Shown: positions 28,077 through 37,392, counted from the first letter of the stretch. The stretch is DNA of 64,000 nt from WRAU01 sp964277385 (GCA_964277385.1 OZ195520.1:496001-560000); one strand, 5' to 3'. Numbers and translations: made by a program. Notes: generated by a model not told the origin, from the letters alone.

Positions 28077-28576
28077 TTTTTTATGTATTAATATGCTTGG
28101 TGAAATTAATAGATATTATTAATAGTTATTGAGAAATAACCATTTTAAACTTAGAATTAATAGAATATAATAAGTCAAGCAAAGTAATAAAAGTACTAAC
28201 AATTAGCTAGTTAGTAGCTAATGAGATCTTTGTAGATTATAAGAGTATTTTTATTAAAAATATAATCATTTTATTATAATTATAAACAAGATTTGCAAGG
28301 ATTATAGCTAATATCAATATATATTTTTTATAACTATATGTTGATGGTTTATTTTTTTCAAGTAAACAAGGTCAGTTTTAATATCTCAAAGAGCTCTTAT
28401 ATAATCTATGGTATTTTCATAGATTCTTATATTTTATTAATCTTATATAGATCAGGAAGTTATTTATCAAGACACTAATTACCAAATTACTTTAGGATAT
28501 TTGTTAAATAATTTTGCAAATTTTTCTGAGTTTTGAAATGCTTGTCAATATTTTTTTAATTAACGGTTATTATTCT

Positions 28577-28592
28577 TCCCATTATATTTGTC
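28577..28592. repeat. 16-base direct repeat, copy 1
   Basis: TCCCATTATATTTGTC occurs here and again at 28723-28738, 146 bases apart; flanking bases are also alike (ATT or TTATT before). Read on the minus strand it holds a TATAAT box. Confidence 0.6.
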
Positions 28593-28621
28593 CATTTTTT
28601 TATAACTAAAAACTATAAATA

Positions 28622-28718
28622 TAAAAAAGCACTTTATCATTACTTACAAAGTGCCTATAGAATATAGCTTTTCGGAGTTTTTAGAAGTTATTCGAGGTTG
28701 TTTTTAAAGTACAGTATA
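28622..28718 (-). ncRNA. Candidate small RNA ending at an intrinsic terminator
   Basis: On the minus strand a TATAAT (within the repeat copy at 28723-28738) is followed by about 95 bases and then by a hairpin with arms GCACTTT and AAAGTGC (28629-28654) and a run of six T (28623-28628). The stretch between has no open frame. No -35 box of quality is seen. The pattern fits a short untranslated RNA, but no known RNA family was recognised; a tracrRNA-like role for the cas9 relic 8 kb away is conceivable only as a guess. Confidence 0.35.
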
Positions 28719-28722
28719 TTAT

Positions 28723-28738
28723 TCCCATTATATTTGTC
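28723..28738. repeat. 16-base direct repeat, copy 2
   Basis: Second copy of TCCCATTATATTTGTC (first at 28577-28592). It lies at the presumed start of the candidate small RNA, on the minus strand. Confidence 0.6.
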
Positions 28739-29394
28739 TGGTGACAGAAAAAATACACGATTATAACATAATGGCACAGTATTTAGAAAAAAATAAAAAA
28801 AATGACATTAATTATATTTAAATAAGCTAATTATTTATAAAAATACCATAATTATTATTAAAATAATGATTCTATTATTGGATTATTAAAGTATTTTATT
28901 TTAAAACAAAAATAAGTTTGATTTTAAATCAGTATTTATAATTATTTGTATTAAATTACCTAAAATAGGAACTAAAGATAAAACAAAGTACTTAAGTAAC
29001 CTGAATAAAATAAGAGTACAGATTTGAGTATAATCTTCTAAGATATAATTAAATGAATGCTGATTAATATTAGAAATTTGTGAAACAAATTATTATCAAT
29101 AAAATAATCTAATGTTTGAATAAATAAAAATATATTGTTTCACATGATTTACCTCTTAGATATTAATAATAAAACATTATTTATATTCTGTTATTGTAGT
29201 GATTATTTACCAAAAAATTTGGTAATAAAGTTATAAATAAATAGATATATTGTGGAATATACAAAGCAAATCATTACTAATTTTAAATTAATAAAAATCT
29301 ACAAAAAATAAGATACTATATAAACTAAATATTTAGCAATTTAAAATGACTAAAATAATGATTTATTACATTACAAAAAAAATATTACCATAGA

Positions 29395-30240
29395 TTATGA
29401 TATAGTCCTTGTAATTTCTAATACGGCATTAAATGTTTTTCTGTTTTCATCTAGTATTGGATTATATTCTGTTATTTCTAAACCAATGAATTTTTCATGA
29501 GTAGAGGCTTTTTTTATATTAAATAAAACATCTTTTAATGATAAACCATTAGGATTATAACAACCTGTTCCTGGTGTGAATTCTGGGGACATAGAATCCA
29601 TATCTAAAGAAATACCAAAATTTTTAGTATTTTTAGTAACATATTCTATTGCCGATGTGAAAACATCATTAATATTTTCTTCTGTTATATTTTTCATAAA
29701 AAATACTTTTATATTATGTTTTTTTACAAAATTTAATTCAGCTTCTTCATAATCTCTTGTTGCTACATAACAGATATTTTCTGGTTTGAATTTATTTTTT
29801 AATAAAGAAGTTAATCTTTCATCTCCATACCCTAATAAATGAGATATAGGCATACCATGTACATTCTTAGAATCGGAACTTTCTGGAGTATGACAATCTA
29901 AATGAGCATCTACCCAAATTAAGCCAATATCTTTTTGTTTAGCATTAGCAATAGAAGACCATACAGCAATTCCATTAGCATGATCACCAGTATAAAAAAG
30001 ATATTTAGTATCTTTTGAGTAATTTTTTAATACTTCTTGATTAACTTGTTTATATAGCGGAGCAATATCTTCAATACTATCTAATTTTGATTTAGTAGAA
30101 TCGTTGTAGAATATATTTTTCATTTCTAAAGATATATTTTTTAAAGAATAATAAATATCCCAAACTCCAAGCTGACTTCCATATTTTTCAGCACAAATAC
30201 CGCTTGCTATTCCATAAATTTGATACTGATTTTTACTCAT
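29395..30240 (-). CDS. Arginase/agmatinase family ureohydrolase
   Basis: The 281-residue protein has the manganese ligands of the family in order: GDHANG (His, near residue 88), DAHLDCH near 118, and LDMDSMSPEFTPGTG near 220 (two Asp), followed by a C-terminal LEITEYNP (family ExxExNP). These enzymes release urea from arginine or agmatine, or act on formimidoylglutamate. The sequence does not decide which; the PGTGCYNPNGLS stretch after the Asp pair resembles arginase more than agmatinase. An AAGGAA ribosome site precedes the ATG. It stands alone beside a long gene-poor region. An arginine-degrading enzyme in a host-associated cell could serve nitrogen supply or interfere with host arginine use; both are inference. 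Confidence 0.85.
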   Translation of the reverse strand: MSKNQYQIYGIASGICAEKYGSQLGVWDIYYSLKNISLEMKNIFYNDSTKSKLDSIEDIAPLYKQVNQEVLKNYSKDTKYLFYTGDHANGIAVWSSIANAKQKDIGLIWVDAHLDCHTPESSDSKNVHGMPISHLLGYGDERLTSLLKNKFKPENICYVATRDYEEAELNFVKKHNIKVFFMKNITEENINDVFTSAIEYVTKNTKNFGISLDMDSMSPEFTPGTGCYNPNGLSLKDVLFNIKKASTHEKFIGLEITEYNPILDENRKTFNAVLEITRTIS

Positions 30241-30317
30241 TATTATTCCTTTTATATATTTTCAAACAAGAGAATTTTATATTTTTTTTATATTAAATCA
30301 ATATATATTAAAAATGC

Positions 30318-32285
30318 TTACATTTCAACGATAATACCAAAGTAATATGACCTATCTTTGGTATTATAACCATAAGTAGTTTGATATTGTTCGTTAAATA
30401 TATTATCTATCCTAAAATATAGTTTTGATGATTCTTTTATTTTTGCAGATATTATTATATTATTTACCAAATAGCTATATAATTTTTGTTCTTTATTATC
30501 ATTAATTACTGTTGTTGAAGATACCCATAACACATTCCAAGATAAATGGTATTTGCTTGTGATGTCAATATCAAAATTTGTGTTAAACTTATGTGTAGGG
30601 ATAGGAGTGTAGCTATTTTTTTTATTTTTTGAATTTATAAATGTGTAGGTTGGTAAGATTTTCAAGTCGTTAATATATAAAAAATTAGCTATATAGAACG
30701 GGAATACCACATCAAATCCGATATTTCTGTAATTACCAATATTAGAATATTTATTATTTGCAAAATAAATCATGTTAGAAACATTGTTATAAAATAAATT
30801 TATGCTAAATTGTTGGATATAAGAAGCAAAATTACCACTAGAAAATTCTAAGTTAATTCCTTGAGAAGTTTCAGATTTTAATTTTGCGTTTCCATAATTA
30901 CCAAAGAGTTCAAATAAAGATGGTAGCCTATAGCTTTTACCATAATTTAGTTTAATAAAAGTATCTTCTTCAATATCATAAGAAAATCCAAAACTGTAAG
31001 CGGTATTGTTAGAAAAAGCTGTTTCTTTAGAGCTTATATTTCTTTGATTTTGATCTAACCTAAATCCTTGTTCTAATGATATTTGGTCAGTTATTTCTTC
31101 TTTAGCATTTCCATAAAAAGATAAATCATTTGTTACTTTATCCTCTTTATCTTCTAAATTCATTTTTTTAGTTTCAAAATCTAATCCACCAATAAATAAT
31201 ATGTTTTCTGTTTCATAAGACGCTTTATAACCAAAAAATTGTTCTTTAGATCTGTAAAAATAATTATTTTTAATTCCTGTTGATGATATTTCTTCATACT
31301 CTTTTTTTGTGCTATACTGTGAGAATTTTAGTTGATTTTGAAATGAAGAAAAAAGTTTAAAGTTATATGAAAAATAGTAAAAATTTTCTCTTTTACTAAG
31401 ATGATTATCAGCATCTACGGGTATAATTTCAAAACCATCATAATCTGCATCGGTTGAACCCAATTTAAAAAATGAATCTATGTAAGCATTTTCAGAGAAA
31501 TTATAATTCAATTTTAAATTTATATCTTTAACTTGAGAAGCATCATTTTTTGGTGTTTCTCCACTTAAATTAGTACTAGCTAAAGAATAACCGTCAGTTT
31601 TATAAAAATTACCAAATAAAGTTAAATTAAAATTACCAATATTAACATTAGCACCAGCTTGGGTAACAAGTGTATTTAATGAACCAATTTCTTGTTTTAT
31701 AAAAGTTTGATTTTCTTTATATTTTTTAGTTTTTATATTGATTATTCCTGCAATTGCACCACTACCATAAAGAACGCTTGATGGTCCTTTTATAATTTCT
31801 ATTTCTTCTACGAAATGTAGTGGAATTTGTCCAATATCAAAAAAAGGTTGAGCGTTAGAAGGATCATCTAATTTCATTCCATCTAATAAAATAACTACAT
31901 GTTGAGAAGGGCTGCCGTTTAATTTTATGGTTTTAGATTGTCCAAATTCACCATTAGACTCTATATAAATAGAGGGTTGTTGTTGCAATAAATCTGCAAC
32001 GCTTACAGCACCTGATTTTTGAATTATGTCTTGAGTTATTATATACTGACCATTGTAGGTTTCTCTTTCTTTAGAGGCTATTACTTTTATTGTATTTAGG
32101 GTTTTTATTTCGTCTTTTTTATTGATTCTTTTTTTATATTCTTCTAGGCTTTCATTTACTTTTATTGTTTTATCTGATAAATAAATATTATCACTGTTTA
32201 TATCCTCAGATTTTAATAAAAGTGGGAAAGCAATTAATACAGCAAGTATAATTATACTAGAAGAAAACTTCATTGACAAACTCAT
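30318..32285 (-). CDS. TonB-dependent outer-membrane receptor
   Basis: The 655-residue protein has a signal peptide, a TonB-box-like LNTIKVIAS near residue 63, a plug domain (ADLLQQQPSIYIES, VVILLDGMKLDD, VEEIEIIKGPSSVLYGSGAIAGIINI, residues 85-190), and a long barrel ending in YYFGIIVEM. The barrel resembles BtuB- or siderophore-type receptors, but the ligand cannot be read from the sequence. TonB, ExbB and ExbD are not in the window. Two start methionines exist (MSL and four residues later MKF); either gives a good signal peptide. No regulatory box was recognised upstream. Confidence 0.93.
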   Translation of the reverse strand: MSLSMKFSSSIIILAVLIAFPLLLKSEDINSDNIYLSDKTIKVNESLEEYKKRINKKDEIKTLNTIKVIASKERETYNGQYIITQDIIQKSGAVSVADLLQQQPSIYIESNGEFGQSKTIKLNGSPSQHVVILLDGMKLDDPSNAQPFFDIGQIPLHFVEEIEIIKGPSSVLYGSGAIAGIINIKTKKYKENQTFIKQEIGSLNTLVTQAGANVNIGNFNLTLFGNFYKTDGYSLASTNLSGETPKNDASQVKDINLKLNYNFSENAYIDSFFKLGSTDADYDGFEIIPVDADNHLSKRENFYYFSYNFKLFSSFQNQLKFSQYSTKKEYEEISSTGIKNNYFYRSKEQFFGYKASYETENILFIGGLDFETKKMNLEDKEDKVTNDLSFYGNAKEEITDQISLEQGFRLDQNQRNISSKETAFSNNTAYSFGFSYDIEEDTFIKLNYGKSYRLPSLFELFGNYGNAKLKSETSQGINLEFSSGNFASYIQQFSINLFYNNVSNMIYFANNKYSNIGNYRNIGFDVVFPFYIANFLYINDLKILPTYTFINSKNKKNSYTPIPTHKFNTNFDIDITSKYHLSWNVLWVSSTTVINDNKEQKLYSYLVNNIIISAKIKESSKLYFRIDNIFNEQYQTTYGYNTKDRSYYFGIIVEM

Positions 32286-32404
32286 TAAATATGTAATATT
32301 CTAATAAATTATTTACATTTTTTGTTATATTAGTCAATATTTAAAGTTAATTTGCTATAGGAGATTTTTATATCATTAAATTATCTAACATTAACAAACA
32401 AATT

Positions 32405-33676
32405 TTGTTTACTTGTTTGTCTCTTTTTTTACAATTTAGCATTACTACAATAGATTTTATTTTTTTAGAAAAAATTTCCTATTTAGCCGCCATCGGAGTC
32501 GCTAGTTTAATATCTTTTGTTTATATGATACAAAATATTGTTACGATTTTTTCTCAATCTATGGTTAGCAATGCTTTATATAGAGATCCTACTTTAGGAA
32601 AACTTTTTAAGTCCATTGCTTCCTTGGGATTTATTGTAACAATACTTTTATCTTTGATTCTGTGTGTTGTTATTTATTTTCTTCAATATAGTCTTATTTC
32701 TAAAGTAAATATTAACAACGAAGCTAAGGTATATGCTTCTGCTTACATAATAAACCTGATACCTTTTTTTATGATATTTGCTATTCAACAATATTTTAGT
32801 TACATTTTATATGTTATTGGATTATCTAAGATTAACTTTATTTATTTTGTTGTAATTATTATTTTGAATACTATTTTTAATCTTATTGGTGTAAAAGTAT
32901 TGAACTTAGGGGTAGAATGGATTGCATGGGCAAGTAGTTTATCGGTTCTTTGTGTATTGCCAGTTTACATATTTATTTGCATAAAAAATAATGTAAATAT
33001 ATCTATTATTAATATTAATAAAAAAACTTATAAATCAGTATTTTTAGGAATTAAAAACTTAGGAATTGCATCTATTATTGAGCCGATTGCTCATAATTCT
33101 GTAAGATTTGTTTTAGTGTTAATTGTAGCTTATTTGGGACAAGAAATGATATCAGCTAAACGTCATGCGTCTAATTTTTTAACACTAACATTAACACTAT
33201 CTCTTGCTTTTGGAATCATATTGCAATCTTATATTTCAAGATTTTATGGTGAGTATAAAATAAAAGAAATTAAGAATTTATATTCAAAATATCTAAAATT
33301 AGGGTTACTATGTAATTTTTTATTTTCATTATTAACTTTAGGATTTATTTATTTTACAATAGATTTTTATTCTGATAATAAAACAGTACAAAAATATATT
33401 GTAATTTGTCTATGTATGGGATTATTTGTAGAGCCCATGAGAATGTTATCTTTAATATCTAAGTCTCATATTAGAGGATTACAAGTTGCCAATATGCCTT
33501 TTATATTAAGTTTTTCAGCAAAATTAATAATTATATATCCATTATATTATATGGTAATTAAGTATACAAATTTTGGTATTATCGGAATTTTACTGATAGA
33601 AGGTATGAGTTATTTTGTTAATTTTATTGTTTATACATGGACGATTAGACAAAAATATAAAAAAATAGCTGCATAA
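32405..33676 (+). CDS. MATE/Wzx-like multidrug or polysaccharide exporter
   Basis: The 423-residue protein is hydrophobic throughout with about twelve membrane helices in two halves and shows MATE-type patterns (IDFIFLEKISYLAAIGVAS early, later FGIILQSYISRFYGE), matching half-to-half MATE symmetry. Substrate is unknown. The start is unclear: 32405 is TTG, and the frame stays open for ten more codons back to an ATT at 32375, 12 bases after a TAGGAG ribosome site, reading IKLSNINKQILF. That ATT may be a rare start or a mutated ATG. A convergent terminator follows immediately. Confidence 0.75.
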   Translation: MFTCLSLFLQFSITTIDFIFLEKISYLAAIGVASLISFVYMIQNIVTIFSQSMVSNALYRDPTLGKLFKSIASLGFIVTILLSLILCVVIYFLQYSLISKVNINNEAKVYASAYIINLIPFFMIFAIQQYFSYILYVIGLSKINFIYFVVIIILNTIFNLIGVKVLNLGVEWIAWASSLSVLCVLPVYIFICIKNNVNISIININKKTYKSVFLGIKNLGIASIIEPIAHNSVRFVLVLIVAYLGQEMISAKRHASNFLTLTLTLSLAFGIILQSYISRFYGEYKIKEIKNLYSKYLKLGLLCNFLFSLLTLGFIYFTIDFYSDNKTVQKYIVICLCMGLFVEPMRMLSLISKSHIRGLQVANMPFILSFSAKLIIIYPLYYMVIKYTNFGIIGILLIEGMSYFVNFIVYTWTIRQKYKKIAA

Positions 33677-33709
33677 GGAAAACTAAATTTTGGTAACTTA
33701 GTTTTCCTT
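33676..33709. terminator. Bidirectional terminator between the exporter and metQ
   Basis: Perfect 12-base arms AAGGAAAACTAA and TTAGTTTTCCTT around a ten-base loop sit between two converging genes, starting within the stop codon of the exporter. T-rich sequence follows on both strands only weakly. Confidence 0.7.
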
Positions 33710-33725
33710 AAACAATTAGATATTT

Positions 33726-34520
33726 CTACTCAACAGGAATAATAGATCCTTTATATTTATTTATAATAAATTGTTTTGTTCCTTGAGATACTAAAGCATT
33801 TGACAGTTCGATTAAATTATAATCATCTTTATTTTCTTCTCTTGCTACCAATATATTAAAATAACGAGAATCTTTACCTTCTATAATTAAAGCATCTTCA
33901 GTAGGATTAATTCCAGCCGCTATAGCATAGTTTGTATTAATTACAACTAAATCTGCCTCATTAGATAAATATAGTCTTGGTAACAAAGCAGGACTTACTT
34001 CTGGTTTAAACACTAATTCTGTTGATTCTATATCTTTAAAATCAGCTTTAGATTTATCTGTTCCTTCTTTAAATGTTAATAACTCTGATTTTTCTAAAAG
34101 TAATAAAATTCTTGTTCTATCCGATGCCGAACTACTAATTACAATAGTAGAATAAGGTTTTATATTAACTAGAGATTTATATTTTTTAGAATAAATTCCA
34201 ATTGGTTCAATATGAACATTTTGAAGATTTACAAAATTATAACCATTCATTTCCATTTGGCTTTTCAAGTATTGTTCATGTTGAAAAAAATTAGCATCTA
34301 AATCTTTAGAAGATAAAGCAATATTTGGTAATACATAGTCTTGAAAGATAACTATTTTAAGGTTAATACCTTTACTAGCTAGCATAGGTTTTACAAATTC
34401 AAGAATTTCAGCATGTGGGCGAGAAGTAGCTCCAACTTTTATTTCTTTAACTATAGCACTAATACCATTAGTAGATAAAACAAAAAATAATAGTGCAATA
34501 AATTTAACGATCTTTTTCAT
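33726..34520 (-). CDS. metQ: Methionine-binding protein MetQ/NlpA-like (copy 1)
   Basis: Periplasmic binding protein of the methionine importer. The 264-residue protein shows a signal peptide, then IKVGATSRPHAEILE (family start), DANFFQHEQYL near 95, and the conserved IEPIGIYSKKYK near 120 with NYAIAAGINP near 210, which are MetQ landmarks. It lacks the cysteine that lipidates MetQ in most bacteria, so it should be a soluble periplasmic protein or stay attached by an uncleaved signal. It is the last gene of the metNIQQ set and has its own AGAGGA ribosome site. This copy keeps the family residues better than copy 2. Confidence 0.93.
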   Translation of the reverse strand: MKKIVKFIALLFFVLSTNGISAIVKEIKVGATSRPHAEILEFVKPMLASKGINLKIVIFQDYVLPNIALSSKDLDANFFQHEQYLKSQMEMNGYNFVNLQNVHIEPIGIYSKKYKSLVNIKPYSTIVISSSASDRTRILLLLEKSELLTFKEGTDKSKADFKDIESTELVFKPEVSPALLPRLYLSNEADLVVINTNYAIAAGINPTEDALIIEGKDSRYFNILVAREENKDDYNLIELSNALVSQGTKQFIINKYKGSIIPVE

Positions 34521-34536
34521 TATTTTAATCCTCTAG

Positions 34537-35385
34537 TTAATTACCTAAATAAGGTATTATTTTGTTATCATAATTTTCTTTAATGTACTGAAATGTAAAA
34601 TAACTTTTCATCTCTTTATAGATTTTTTGTAAATTATCATTTTTTTCATGGAGTAAATTAGTTACTAAAATTTTTGCAAAAAAGTCATCATTATTTTCAA
34701 TTAATAATAAAAATTCATTACTATTTTTAACCATAAACATAGGGATGATGTACAAATCAGCTAAATTTTTAGAAAAACTAGATAGTAAATCATCTTTAGA
34801 AAGAGAATTTTTAAGTATAACCTTTCTATCATTATGATTAATATCAAATATTGTTATTGTGTATGAGTTTAAATGTTCTCTTAATGTTAACAGTTTAGCT
34901 TGTTGTAAGAATAATATATTTCTACCTAAAAATGTTGTATCTTCATTATCACTTTCAAGAAAAACTACTGTTGCATCTTCAGGTATTGTTGATAAGGTTT
35001 CATATTTTTTAGAATATAATCCCATAGGATAGGTATAAATTTTCCCAATGGATAAAAAATTACGATTGTACTCTTTTATATAACTACTTAAATAAGCTGA
35101 TGTTTGTACAAAATTAACATCAATTTCATTATCAAAAATAGCATCATTTGCTTTATGTATGCTGTCATAATAAACAATTTCTAGTTGTATGTCGTATTTT
35201 TCTTTTAAAGGCTGTTTTATATGGTTAAGTATAGCTTCATCTATATCTTCATCTATATCTTTTATTATACCTATTTTTATTACGGTAGAAGTAGAGCTAT
35301 CAGTAGAAGTAGAATTAAAAGAATTAGCAGTAGAAAGCAATGAAAACGCAGCAAAGAAACATAATAATTTTATTATTTTTTTCAC
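34537..35385 (-). CDS. Divergent MetQ-like binding protein (copy 2)
   Basis: The 282-residue protein follows the MetQ layout (signal peptide, IKIGIIKDI, DVNFVQTSAYLSSY, YPMGLYSKKYE, C-terminal YIKENYDNKIIP) but is much less conserved than copy 1: the HAEILE segment and the NYAIAAG segment are gone. It starts with GTG six bases after GGAGG. It sits between metI and copy 1 with 16 bases to the latter, so it is part of the same transcript. It may bind a related ligand such as another amino acid or peptide, or a methionine derivative; a decaying duplicate is the alternative. Confidence 0.75.
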   Translation of the reverse strand: MKKIIKLLCFFAAFSLLSTANSFNSTSTDSSTSTVIKIGIIKDIDEDIDEAILNHIKQPLKEKYDIQLEIVYYDSIHKANDAIFDNEIDVNFVQTSAYLSSYIKEYNRNFLSIGKIYTYPMGLYSKKYETLSTIPEDATVVFLESDNEDTTFLGRNILFLQQAKLLTLREHLNSYTITIFDINHNDRKVILKNSLSKDDLLSSFSKNLADLYIIPMFMVKNSNEFLLLIENNDDFFAKILVTNLLHEKNDNLQKIYKEMKSYFTFQYIKENYDNKIIPYLGN

Positions 35386-35423
35386 CAGATCCTCCTATAG
35401 CTTATTTTTATTATATTTATAAA

Positions 35424-35484
35424 AAAATATAGCATATATACTATCTTTTATCAACTTTATATAGCATATACTATCTTTTATCAA
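35424..35484. repeat. Short tandem duplication at the end of metI
   Basis: The string CTATCTTTTATCAAC preceded by ATATAGCATATA occurs twice, about 32 bases apart. One copy contains the metI stop codon and last codons; the other lies in the spacer to the next gene. A recent small duplication. Confidence 0.6.
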
Positions 35485-36139
35485 CAATTTTTACAATAAA
35501 ATCGCCTATTAGTTGTGTTGCGAAAACTAATATTAGTATAATAAAAGTAGAATATAAAGTAATAGTTTGATTATTTCTTTGAAATCCTTCTATAAAAGCT
35601 AAATTACCCAATCCTCCAGCTCCAATAACACCTGCTAAGGCTGTATAGCCAATAATTGAGACAGCAATTGTTGTTAAATTAGAAATTAGAGTAGGTAAGC
35701 TCTCAGGAATTAGTACCTTTAGTATAATTTGTAATTCTGATGCTCCATGTGCCTTTGCTGCTTCTAATATACCTTTGTTAATTTCTTTAAAAGAGCTTTC
35801 TACCATTCTTGCATAAAATGGAGATATTCCAATAATTAAGGCAGGGAAAGCAGCATTAGGACCTAAAATAGTACCCATTAAAAACTTAGTAATCGGTAAT
35901 AATAATATTATTAAAATAATAAAAGGTATAGATCTTATAACGTTCGTAACTATAGATAACGAACTATATATATATCTATTATTAATAATTTGATTTTTAG
36001 AAGTTGTAAATAAAAATACACCTAATATTAATCCAAATATTGCAACAAATAAGGTAGAAACTACACTTAAATAAATTGTTTCTATTGTTGCCTCAATAAG
36101 TTTGTTGTAGTAATAATCATTGAATATAAAAAATGACAT
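35471..36139 (-). CDS. metI: Methionine ABC transporter permease
   Basis: Inner-membrane permease of the methionine importer. The 222-residue protein has five membrane helices and the ABC permease EAA loop (EAAKAHGASELQIILKVLIPE near residue 130), followed by the family's conserved GYTALAGVIGAGGLGNLA. These are characteristic of MetI. It lies 22 bases downstream of metN in the same direction. Its end is duplicated in the following spacer. Confidence 0.95.
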   Translation of the reverse strand: MSFFIFNDYYYNKLIEATIETIYLSVVSTLFVAIFGLILGVFLFTTSKNQIINNRYIYSSLSIVTNVIRSIPFIILIILLLPITKFLMGTILGPNAAFPALIIGISPFYARMVESSFKEINKGILEAAKAHGASELQIILKVLIPESLPTLISNLTTIAVSIIGYTALAGVIGAGGLGNLAFIEGFQRNNQTITLYSTFIILILVFATQLIGDFIVKIVDKR

Positions 36140-36161
36140 ATGAATTATTCCTGTAATAAAT

Positions 36162-37169
36162 TTAATTATCTATTATTTCTATTTCTATATTTTTAGATTT
36201 TATAAAATCTAAAATATCCTTTGTAAGTTGGTTATTAGTATTTATATAAGCTGTAATTACACCATCTGTAGATTCTCCAAGATTTTTAATATATGCTTCT
36301 ATAATACTTAGTTTAAGATTAAATTTAAGAGATAATTCAGAAATTATGGCATCTTTTATAGATAGTTTATTGTAATATAGTTTAATAAATTGCCCGCCCT
36401 GGTAAGACTTTGTAACAATAGATACATCATCATTTTCTTCTCTTTCATATCCTTTTATTAAAAATTCTTTAGTAATTTTTTGTTGAGGGTGAGAAAATAC
36501 ATAATCAACATCTCCAAATTCTACAATTTCCCCTTTATCTATTACTGCAACCTTATCACAAATTTCAGTAATAACATCCATTTCATGAGTGATTAGAACT
36601 ATTGTTATATTAGTTTTTTGTTGAATATCTTTTAATAATTTTAGTATAGAATTAGTATTAGAGGGATCTAATGCTGATGTTGCCTCATCACACAATAAAA
36701 TAGAAGGTGAAGATGATAAAGCTCGAGCTATTCCAACTCTTTGTTTTTGTCCGCCACTTAATTGTGAGGGATAAAATTTTTCTTTACCGCCAAGTTTTAC
36801 CAAATCTATTAAATCAGTAACCCTTTTTTTTATATCTTCTTTTTTAAAACCTAATATTTCTAATGGAAAAGATATATTTTGTTGTACAGTCCTTGAATTG
36901 AGTAAATTAAAATTTTGGAAAATCATACCAATATTTTGACGTAATTTTCTTAAAGACTTTCCTCTAAGTTGTGTAATGTCTTTATTATTTATTGAAATAG
37001 AACCACTAGATACTGTTTCTAAAGAGTTTAATAAACGTAAAAGGGTACTTTTACCAGCTCCTGATACTCCTATTATTCCATAAATAGATCCTTCTTTTAT
37101 ATTTAGATTAACGTTTTTTAAAACATGGTTAGAACCATAACTTTTATTTACATTTTGTATTTGTATCAT
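36162..37169 (-). CDS. metN: Methionine ABC transporter ATP-binding protein
   Basis: MetN powers methionine uptake. The 335-residue protein has Walker A GVSGAGKST near residue 36, signature LSGGQKQRVGIARAL near 140, Walker B ILLCDEATSALDP near 160 and an H-loop THE near 195. The C-terminal ~80 residues form the NIL (ACT-like) regulatory domain that senses methionine in E. coli MetN. A TAGGAG ribosome site precedes the ATG. The gene is the first of metN-metI-metQ-metQ, and its leader holds a SAM-I riboswitch, so the whole set should be shut off when S-adenosylmethionine is high. Confidence 0.96.
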   Translation of the reverse strand: MIQIQNVNKSYGSNHVLKNVNLNIKEGSIYGIIGVSGAGKSTLLRLLNSLETVSSGSISINNKDITQLRGKSLRKLRQNIGMIFQNFNLLNSRTVQQNISFPLEILGFKKEDIKKRVTDLIDLVKLGGKEKFYPSQLSGGQKQRVGIARALSSSPSILLCDEATSALDPSNTNSILKLLKDIQQKTNITIVLITHEMDVITEICDKVAVIDKGEIVEFGDVDYVFSHPQQKITKEFLIKGYEREENDDVSIVTKSYQGGQFIKLYYNKLSIKDAIISELSLKFNLKLSIIEAYIKNLGESTDGVITAYINTNNQLTKDILDFIKSKNIEIEIIDN

Positions 37170-37198
37170 AAATAGCGTAACTCCTATTAAATAAATAA

Positions 37199-37236
37199 GT
37201 AAAAAGGGGGAATTGTATAGACAAATCCCCCTTTTA
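37199..37236 (-). terminator. Riboswitch-controlled intrinsic terminator before metN
   Basis: On the minus strand AAAAGGGGGATTTGT and ACAATTCCCCCTTTTT form a hairpin with a five-G:C core and a T run. It stands 40 bases after the riboswitch and about 30 before the metN start. TTGTCT in its 5' arm and loop is complementary to AGACAA at the 3' edge of riboswitch helix P1, so P1 formation (SAM bound) would free the terminator. Confidence 0.9.
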
Positions 37237-37272
37237 GTATATGTGTATTAGCACTATAATAAAATAAATTGT

Positions 37273-37392
37273 CTTATCTTCAAGGCTTGTTTGCCTTGTA
37301 GGAAATCATCCGTTTCCTACAGGAATTAGCACCGTTAAATAAATTGGTTGCTATGAGGTCATAGGGCCTGTCCCTCGCTCAATCTTGATAAG
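37273..37392 (-). promoter_or_regulatory. SAM-I (S-box) riboswitch
   Basis: On the minus strand the 120-base segment shows the S-box core in order: P1 CTTATC pairing with GATAAG, GAGCGAGGGACAGGCCCTATGA (kink-turn and P2), AGCAACC, GGTGCTAATTCC, a P4 stem GTAGGAAA...TTTCCTAC, and a return to P1. These match the SAM-I consensus closely. It precedes metN and is followed by a terminator, giving a transcription-off switch when SAM binds. Confidence 0.95.

Larger units (their letters stand above)
27994..29394. other. 1.4 kb gene-poor region
   Basis: The interval between the methyltransferase-like gene and the arginase gene has no credible gene. On the minus strand a 60-codon open piece (about 28901-29085) that reads NINQHSFNYILEDYTQ may be a coding relic, but this length can arise by chance. 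A 16-base direct repeat and a hairpin with a T run (28577-28740) are listed separately. The length of the gap and stop-rich frames suggest removed or eroded genes. Confidence 0.45.

Noticed and set aside
28355..28543. Minus-strand reading with several TAA codons that looks protein-like if TAA is read as glutamine
   Set aside because: The stop density (about one in ten codons) equals what random AT-rich sequence gives, and no family pattern is seen.
18603..29143. Possible TAA-to-glutamine recoding in phage and cas9 regions
   Set aside because: Core genes throughout the window end with TAA, and the same regions also carry frameshifts, so mutational decay explains the stops better.
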